Shown here piece after piece: positions 56,401-64,000 of a DNA stretch of 64,000 bases; position 1 is the stretch's first letter; every line of letters begins with the position of its first letter. Under the pieces are notes generated by a model that was not told where the DNA came from, made no database searches, and worked only from the letters and a program-made list of their open reading frames with translations. Where the stretch lies: the NCBI GenBank assembly GCA_027924585.1, contig BSBM01000372.1, forward strand, positions 31,924,001 to 31,988,000, written 5' to 3'. The DNA is from Larix kaempferi. Its lineage: Eukaryota; Streptophyta; Pinopsida; Pinales; Pinaceae. The position numbers and the translations under genes are program-made.

Positions 56401-57982
56401 ATGCTTATGGTTTGGCATGTATAACATCGTACATATCCCATGAATGCTCTCACAATGTTGTTGTCTCTAAATTGTCAATATGCATTAAATAATTTATCTA
56501 AGGGAAGTTTTATTCATACAAAAAAATAATGTAACACATTAAAAAAATAATGAGTGGTATGTTAAAAGAATGGCGGGTCCATAACTTGCTACTCTTAAAT
56601 ATTAAAACATGGTTTTGATAGATTTATTTTAAATATTAAAACATAGTTGTGACACATTCAAAATCGATGATGGTCCATAAAATGTTATATAATATGTTTT
56701 CCTAGTATTGAAATGTGACAACATTAAACTATATTTGTTGGTGGTCAATATGTTAGGGGTTTATTGATGTTTAGTGAGATAATATTGACCATGGAAAATT
56801 ATAAGCAATCACAATTAATCAAGGTCAACCATCATATTGGTTTATGGCTAAGGTGGTTTGTCGGTTAGTAGCACTTATCTATTATTGGCATAATGAGGCT
56901 ATATTCACAACCATAATCTACTATATTTGTTAATGGACGTTATGTCAAGGGTTAGTGACCTATTAGTGGGATAACATTAACCATGGACAACTATATGCAA
57001 CCAATGTTAATCAAGATTAATCATAGTCAACCATCATCACTAAGTTAGAGATTAGGGATTGGCAAGGAGTTAGTGGGGTAGTAGCATCAACAATTGACAT
57101 ATTAGATCTATGATCAATCATACATATAAGCATATAATCCTTAGGGTGTTTGTCTAAACATTGTAGGTGGAATTGTATAGACCATGCCATTAGATATGTG
57201 GAAAATATTTTTAAGAAAAGTTGATGTGTTGTATAATATAAAATTGTGATCCATTATCATATATAACATTTGCATGTATATAAAATCAAGGGTGTTGAAA
57301 AATATTAAATCATGTATTAATAATATATTATTAAAATTTTAAAAATGTTGATAAACATTAATAATTAATAAAAATTCTATAATTCTAAAAAAATGTGTTT
57401 AAAAAAGAAAAAAATCATAAATAAATTTATTATTTTTTAAATAAAATAAAAATCTTTATTTATTTTTATTTTTGAAAACTTTACTTATCCATATTTATTT
57501 AAATAAAATATTTATGGATATTTGAAAATTTTATATATTTTATTTTAGATGAAAATGAATAGAATACTGTAGTTTATATACTTTCTTTTGCACTTATTAT
57601 TAAATAATAAAGTTAATATATATACAATTAGATTTATATGCTTATTTTGAAAAAAAATAAAATTGGTCCAACGGACAAAGGAAGTCCACTATTCAGAGGA
57701 AGCCCACTGTTCATCGACGGTACATGTTTAAATATTCAGAATCAAATGCATTGTTCATTTACTATAATAAATATCATAAATGCTTTATCAAGAATACGGT
57801 GGCCCGTTGATGGGGTTAGATGGATTTCATTCCATTCACCCGGGTTCAATTTCGTTGTGACACTCTTTTTCCATAACTTTACAAATTTACATAATTCAAA
57901 ATAAAACCCTGTCACTTCCTTCATTGCTAATAAGACTCCCCATGAAACAACAATACCAGTTTTGGAATTTGAAATGCCCTAT
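56401..57982. repeat. Dispersed 1.5-kb repeat, copy B
   Basis: Close match to copy A at 27719-29254, from CTTATGGTTTGGCATGTATA to GAAATGCCCTATA. It contains two segments absent from copy A: about 57663-57725 (GTCCAACGGACAAAGGAAGT...) and about 57784-57860 (ACGGTGGCCCGTTGATGGGG...), both GC-richer than the surroundings. It interrupts the gypsy remnant at 56400. Confidence 0.9.
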
Positions 57983-58850
57983 AGGGGAGGGAGGCCAGAA
58001 GTGGTTCGGCCCCACTTTGGCCACCCGGGATGCCACTTGGACGCCACCCGTCGAGGGCCGGAGGTATGCAGGTGGCTACTCCACGTCGTCCCAGGTAGAT
58101 AGCGCTTTAATGCGCTTTATGACACCTCGAGAAGCGTGCCAGCTGTCCCTTTCCCTGCAGTCGCTCCCGGAGCCCGTTCATTCTTGCTCGGGGCTGGAAG
58201 GTGAGCGTTTCGCCACCCCGGAACCTGTCCGCCATGGCTCCGCTGCTGCTCCGATGCCGCCTCCTGCTGCTGTTCGATGAGGCCACTGCTTGGAAGCTCT
58301 GTTGCCGTGTTCTGGTCCGCATATGTTTGTTGTTCGCGCAGAGGGTTTGAGCATAGGTGTTTGTTGTTGTTAGCGATGTCGAAGCTGGTGGTGGAGTGGC
58401 CTGCCTCCATGGTTGTCGCTGTGGGTTGGATAGCTGGTGTGGTGTTGTTCTTGTGTTCGTGGTCTATGGCGTGGGTTCCCCGGTGGGAATCTCCTGTTCC
58501 TGCTTGTTTGCGGGCTGCTCCTGGTTCATCCTCGGCTCCTGGTGTTCATGTTCCGGGTTCATCCTCGGCTCCTGGTTCGTCCTCGGCTCCTGGTACCTGC
58601 TCCGCTCTTGGTTCGTGCTCGGAGGTGGCCACCTGTTCAGAAAACGTGGTAGGATTTCGATCCTACCGGCTTCTCTTGCATTGTGTTTTTCAACACAACC
58701 ACTCTCTCGGTGTGATTTGCTTGCCTTCTTTGTCTGTGTTCGGTTTGTTTGGGTCCGGTTGCATCTGTGTTCTTGGTTGAATTGATTTTGATGAGTGCTC
58801 CGCTCCTGGTTCGTGCTCCACAGTGGCGGCCTGTTCAAACGACATCGTAG
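57983..58850. other. GC-rich block preceding the 30-bp array
   Basis: Sharp switch from AT-rich repeat to GC-rich sequence beginning GGGGAGGGAGGCCAGAAG. It has CpG and CTCCTGG/CTCCTCGG motifs; CATCCTCGGCTCCTGG-type words recur about five times at 58540-58615. ORFs of 120-170 codons overlap in several frames on both strands without family similarity, as expected of GC-rich DNA. It could be a 5' UTR/promoter of a gene or of a LINE (G-rich start); neither is shown. Confidence 0.4.
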
Positions 58851-58851
58851 G

Positions 58852-60050
58852 TTATTGTTTTTTGGTTTTTAATGGAGCACTATTATGGTTTTTTGTTTTT
58901 AATGGAGCATTTTTAGGGTTGAATTCGTTTACGAATGGAACACTGTTATGTTATTTCGTTTTTAATGGAGCACTGTTATGGTATTTGGTTTTTAATGGAG
59001 CACTGTAATGGTTTTTGGTTTTTAATGGAGCACTGTTATGGTATTTGGTTTTTAATGGAGCACTGTAATGGTTTTTGGTTTTTAATGGAGCACTGTTAAG
59101 GTATTTGGTTTTTAATGGAGCACTGTTAGGGTATTTGGTTTTTAATGGAGCACTGTTGTGGTTTTTGGTTTTTAATGGAGCATTGTTAGGGTTTTTGGTT
59201 TTTAATGGAGCACTGTTAGGGTTTTTGGATTTTAATGGAGCACTGTTAGGGTATTTGGTTTTTAATGGAGCACTGTTATGGTATTTGGTTTTTAATGGAG
59301 CATTGTTAGGGTATTTGGTTTTTAATGGAGCACCGTAATGGTTTTTGGTTTTTAATGGAGCACTGTTAGGGTATTTGGTTTTTAATGGAGCACTATTATG
59401 GTATTTGGTTTTTAATGGAGGACTGTTAGGGTATTTGGTTTTTCATGGAGCACCATAATGGTTTTTGGTTTTTAATGGAGCACTGTTAGGGTTTTTGGTT
59501 TTTAATGGAGCATTGTTGTGGTTTTTGGTTTTTAATGGAGCACTGTTAGGGTTTTTGGTTTTTAATGGAGCAATGCTAGGGTATTTGGTTTTTAATGGAG
59601 CACTGTTATGGTTTTTGGTTTTTAATGGAGCACTGTTAGGGTATTTGGTTTTTAATGGAGCACTGTAATGGTTTTTGGTTTTTAATGGAGCACTGTTAGG
59701 GTTTTTGGTTTTTAATGGAGCACTGTTAGGGTTTTTGGTTTTTAATGGAGCACTGTTATGGTATTTGGTTTTTAATGGAGCACTGTAATGGTTTTTGGTT
59801 TTTAATGGAGCACTGTTAGGGTATTTGGTTTTTAATGGAGCACTGTAATGGTATTTGGTTTTTAATGGAGCACTATTATGGTATTTGGTTTTTAATGGAG
59901 CACTGTAATGGTATTTGGTTTTTAGTGGAGCACTGTTATGGTTTTTGGTTTTTAATGGAGCACTGTAATTGTATTTGGTTTTTAGTGGAGAACTGTTGTG
60001 GTTTTTAATGGAGCATTGTTATGGTCGAAATTGATTATTAATGCCACACT
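58852..60050. repeat. 30-bp minisatellite, about 39 copies
   Basis: The unit is KTTTTTGGTTTTTAATGGAG then CACTGTTAKG. It keeps exact 30-base register from 58972 to about 60000, with more diverged units at both ends. Variants fall into a few classes (GTATTTGG versus GTTTTTGG; TTAGG, TTATG, TAATG). As 30 is divisible by three, three ORFs arise with a repeated decapeptide (VFNGALLGYL-like). I regard these as repeat by-products. Confidence 0.97.
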
Positions 60051-61534
60051 GTTAGGGTCGAAATTTATTATTAATGATTGTATGAATTAGCAATGAATGG
60101 TTGTTAATTTGTTAATGGAGTTGATTATAGGATCAGGGTTTGAAGGTTGCGGGAAATGATGACATAAAAAAAAACACCATAACAGTGCTCCATTAAACCC
60201 TTCAGTGATTATATTGCTTTCAGTGATTGCTTGAATTTTGAAGGAATGGTTGTTAATTTCTTATTGGAGTTGATTATAGGATTGATGCATGCTTGAGATG
60301 AGTAATTTGGGCATGCCAATTAGATGAATAATTTGGACTGTGAATTGAAGGCATGAAACCTTTTAACAAATTAGGGTTTGCTATGGTTCATTGATTGTTT
60401 CAGTGATTGTATGAATTTTCAATTAGGGTTTGGAGGCATGAAACCTTTTAAGAAATTAACAACCATTCATGCTAATTAGGGTTTACTATGGATCAGTGAC
60501 TGTTTCAGTGATTGTATGAATTCACAATGAATGGTTGTTAATTTGTTAATGGAGTTCATTATAGGATTAGGGTTTGATATGGTTTCATTGTTTCATCGGT
60601 TGATAACTTAGTATATTTTAAAATTGAGAGAAGGTTTCATGGTTATGGAAAATTCAGATATGGTTTAATGGTATGAAGGTTACGGGAAATTCTAACATAA
60701 AAAAACACCATAACAGTGCTCCATTAAACCCTTCAGTGATTATATTGCTTTCAGTGATTGCTTGAATTCTTAAGGAATGGTTGTTAATTTCTTATTGGAG
60801 TTGATTATAGGATTGATGCATGCTTGAAATGGATTTGGGCATGCCAATTAGATGAATAATTTGGACTGTGAATTGGAGGCATGAAACCTTTTACAATTCT
60901 AATATCCATTTATTGGATGAATATGTGAAATAAGCATTGATTTCTAATGAGAGTATGAGAGAATATGAAGGAGTATTTGAAGGTTGGACATGCATATGTG
61001 TTTGTCCCATCTACAGTTAGCCCTCATTTTGTATTTTTCTAGAATTTTGGTTCTCATTTAAAAATTTGTCATTACTCTTCCGGCAGTAATGCAATATGCA
61101 ACATGGAATTAGTGATACCACCTGCTTTCATTCTTGCTGTGTGCTCTAACCTAAGTAATCTTTAACTGTGTGCTCGGTGGTTGTTTGCAATGCTTACTAT
61201 CAATCCAGTTCAAGTCGATTTGCATTCAAGTCAGTATTGCATTCAGAAAAAACTTGCATTCAATTTAAATGTTCAATCAGGTTGGTCTACCATCCAATTT
61301 AGTTTAACATTCAAATTAGTTTTCCAACCAAGAAATATAGCAATCAGTTTTAGTAAGGAATGTAGTCCAGTAAATAGACAGAGACATGAAGAAAACAATA
61401 CTTGACATAAAGGGCATATTCTTGTTCAACATAGTAGCAATTCGAGATTTATACATATGGTTGGTCCATGGTGGGTTGGGACTTTATACATTTACTGTGG
61501 TTATGCCTAACATATATCGACTGTCAGATTGGAA
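60051..61534. repeat. 532-bp-period duplication containing inverted 30-bp monomers
   Basis: AAGGTTRCGGGAAAT starts near 60144 and 60676, and about 225 bases that follow are nearly identical. Each copy contains CACCATAACAGTGCTCCATT (about 60173 and 60706), the inverse of the adjacent 30-bp monomer. Shorter words (TTAGGGTTTGSTATGG, GAATGGTTGTTAATTT) recur between them. The rest to 61534 is non-coding; a 74-codon ORF at 61181 is unremarkable. Confidence 0.85.
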
Positions 61535-61744
61535 TCAAACAAAAACTTAGGAAACCACCCAAAATTCCTCCTGCAACAAAATCTAGCTTAATCTAGCTAT
61601 CACATGTGTATGCCAAAGAAAACGCATCTTCCATCTGTCAAACGAAAACTTTGGAACCACCCAAAATCCCCCCCAGCAACAAAATCTTCCTTTCATATGT
61701 GTATGCCAAACACAAAACATCTATCATTCGCCAAACAAAAAACC
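61535..61744. repeat. Tandem repeat of about 100 bp next to the pogo-like gene
   Basis: Words CACCCAAAATYCCYCC, CAACAAAATC and ATGTGTATGCCAAA recur in order twice, with a partial third unit ending at the transposase stop region. Confidence 0.75.
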
Positions 61745-64000
61745 CTATGTGTGAGGAGGTTGACTGCCTTCATTACCCAAACTAGTTGGGTTAGATACTG
61801 ATGCATGACCTGGTTGTGTTGAGCTGCAAACATTTGGTGCGGGCCAGGTTGCTCCTTGTAGCCAAGGAGGAATTGAGTAACCATAGTTATGACTTGAGCC
61901 TAATTTCCCTGGGTTCACTGGATTTTGGAAGGCATACACAGTATTTCCCCCTGCCTGGTGGTATTGGGGTATCTGTATGTTAATAAGGTCCTGGAATAAT
62001 CTTTTGTTCTCTGAAAACTGATCCAATGGGTTGTCAACCACCTCTATCCTATCCAGACCATTTGGATTCCTCTGATTTTCCTTTCTTTGCTCCCTTTCCT
62101 CCCTTGCCAATTGTTTCAGTCGCTCTCTTTCCTCCCTTTGTTTCACTCTTACAAGCCTTTCCTTCCTTCAATTTTCTACTGCAACAATCTTTGCTTCCTT
62201 CTTCTCCTTTGCCAGGGTCTTCTTCTTCTCTTTTAAATCCTGCATCTCCTTTTTCTTGTGCTCAGCCTCAATCAATAGGGTGATGTAGTCCTCTGATGTT
62301 AGTAGTTGTGAGCTCCTGCTTAATCTAAGATGCTCAGCAGTGGGATTAGATAGTTGAGTTGCAACTTTCTCCACTGGCAACTTAAGGAACTGGCCAAGTA
62401 GTGGCTCATTTGGTGGGAGTGCCTCATCATCATTTTCTTGGTCCACTGTATCTTCATTTTGTTCAATCTCATCTCCAACACCCCCAAGTGGCACATAATA
62501 ATGTACAACTTCATTGTTAAGGACTGCTGGCATCGAAGGCAGGTTAAGGCTTTCATCGTTGGTGGGGGTGACAATGTGTCTGTTCATATTTGTCATCGCC
62601 TCTGCCAACCACTCGGGTTGTTCTGGCTGGCTTGGAAATGTCAACTCCTCGCTGTTGTTTACCATTGCTTGGTCACCTCCATTCACACTCAAATCGGCAA
62701 CGTTGTGCTGAACAATCCCTTGGCCATCTAATTCTGTTTCTGTCCTTCCAACAACTTCTATAGTCTCCGCAATAGGTTCAGTGCCATACTGACTTTCACT
62801 TACGTGTTCATTGTCGTCATCCAGTGGTTGGCAATGAACTTGAGAGAGTGATATGATGTTATCTGCAGCATCTGCATCCTCTCTCCCCTGAACATCAAAA
62901 TCCTGACTACATCCCGTGTCACGTTGAATCGCATCAGAATTGAAAGGCCATATTCCTGTCCGCCTAAAACCAGCCTTGATATTTGATGCTGTGAGTGCCC
63001 TAGCAAAAACTTTGCTTGCAAGTTCTGCTAATTCGAACCTCTTCACCTCTACCCCCGGGTTCTTTTCCATCCAGGACGCTCTCTCAGACCTGAAGTAACA
63101 CTTGAAAGGCCCAAACACACTCACATCTAGAGGTTGCAACCTGTGGGTGGTATGTGCAGGCAATGTCAACAAATCAATGCCTAGCATGTTTGCCTCCTCA
63201 ATGGTTTGTATAGCAACGTGGCTGCCATGGCCATAAAAAATCAACAGGTGTTTGTTTTCAGGTGAAACACCGCCAGGGACAGAGGAAGCAAAGTGGCAAA
63301 GCCAACTCAAGAACAGTTCTTTTGCCATCCAAGCATGGGGGTGTGCAGCCATGCATGTGCCAGGTTCACAGTTTTTAATGTAATTTTTGAGTTGATTCTT
63401 TCCCTTGAACAGATAAAAACCTGGAATTGATGCTCCAACTGCGTTGACACAACAAAGAATAGTTATCCACTCCCTACTTTTTGGCAGAATTTTGGGCACA
63501 TTCCTGCTCCCTCTCTTGGAAATTACCCGCATGCCACAATTCCTCCTTGCCTGCAATCCAGTCTCGTCACAGTTCCATATATGGTCTCCTCTGTATGATT
63601 GTTTCTCATATGCATCAGAGAGTGTCTGATAGAACTTGGTCACAACTGTAGGGCGCAGATTGAAAGCCCTATCCCTGTCAAGCCCCTTTGCTGTGCGTAA
63701 CACAAGTTCTGGATGCCTTTGTTTAAATCCTCTCCACCATGATTTCCCTGGAAATCCATCTTTAAAGGGGTTTGGCCTCCCTTGACAAATTTGTGCAACA
63801 GTGGATTTGAGTTGAACCAACTCCAGACCATGGCCTAGTTGAGCCATCTCTTCACACCAAACCACAACTTCTTCTTCCTCTTCTGCACTCAACACTGTAA
63901 GAGGTCCTTTTCGCTTGGTATGGGTCAGGCCATTTATCCAGTAATGGATTGATGTTGGTGGAATCCCATGTTTTTTAGCAGCTGCTCTGATAGAAAAACC
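61745..64000 (-). pseudogene. pogo/jerky-type (Tc1-mariner superfamily) transposase, 5' end outside the window
   Basis: The minus-strand frame is open from the right edge to TGA 62168-62170, then open again to 61745. Near the edge GFSIRAAAKKHGIPPTSIHY is a helix-turn-helix of psq type. A CENP-B-type domain follows (NPFKDGFPGKSWWRGFKQRH). The DDE core has IWNCDETGL (first Asp, 63566) and HRLQPLDVSVFGPFK (third acid, near 63125). The second Asp, expected in DGHGSH, is Tyr (YGHGSH, codon at 63233-63235), so catalysis should be lost. The C-terminal Lys/Glu coiled region (AEHKKKEMQDLKEKKKTLAK) crosses the internal TGA. No ATG lies within the window. It could be a dead transposon or a DNA-binding relic. 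Confidence 0.9.

Noticed and set aside
58117-58838. Several overlapping ORFs of 97-167 codons on both strands of the GC-rich block
   Set aside because: GC-rich DNA lacks stops in many frames; none shows a coherent domain or conserved motif.
59075-59668. ORFs with a repeated hydrophobic decapeptide as a membrane or antifreeze-like repeat protein
   Set aside because: They follow from a 30-bp minisatellite; frame breaks occur wherever a unit varies and there is no gene context.
58852-60050. CRISPR-like array
   Set aside because: Units are contiguous 30-mers without unique spacers, and the context is eukaryotic.

Overview
This is nuclear DNA from a plant with a large, repeat-filled genome. Plant origin rests on a spliced 26S-proteasome RPT2 gene with plant-like sequence, an endogenous caulimovirus-type pararetrovirus, Ty1-copia and Ty3-gypsy remnants, and several plant-type hAT transposons. 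Very low gene density and multi-kb intergenic or intronic spacing suggest a gymnosperm (conifer-like) genome. That is inference; nothing in the window names the species.

Layout. 1-12064: a Ty1-copia LTR retrotransposon (1753-12059, 5-bp target duplication GATTT) has landed in a possible tRNA-derived SINE. Its gag was later hit by a complete hAT transposon (2907-7290, 8-bp duplication ATGTTGAT). The copia pol is riddled with stops, while the nested hAT still has an uninterrupted two-exon transposase gene with all recognisable catalytic motifs. 12065-18670: repeat-bearing intron or intergenic DNA (a foldback, a tRNA-derived SINE with target duplications, several short tandem duplications), then four exons of RPT2 encoding the C-terminal 203 residues. 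The N-terminal half is not visible upstream in this window. 18671-35480: no convincing genes; layered tandem duplications, a second SINE copy, three diverged copies of one block about 5.5-6 kb apart, and one copy of a 1.5-kb dispersed repeat. 35877-42520: a broken BED-finger hAT, an unrecognised 248-codon ORF, a probable LINE-mobilised retrocopy with a 119-codon ORF and 14-bp target duplications, a DUF4371-type hAT pseudogene, and a 442-bp AT-rich foldback unit in tandem duplicate. 42520-50400: an endogenous pararetrovirus with movement, coat and protease-RT-RNase H regions and a promoter/polyadenylation region, broken by a few stops and frameshifts. 51700-56400: Ty3-gypsy gag/protease remnants. 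56401-57982: second copy of the 1.5-kb repeat. 57983-60050: a GC-rich block followed by about 39 copies of a 30-bp repeat. 61745-64000: a pogo/jerky-type transposase on the minus strand, running off the right edge.

The only host gene I recognise is RPT2. The rest is a record of successive insertions. Its most informative parts are the nesting order SINE, copia, hAT (with an intact transposase); the retrocopy with clean target duplications; the pararetrovirus; and the 30-bp array. I found no cooperating operon-like system.
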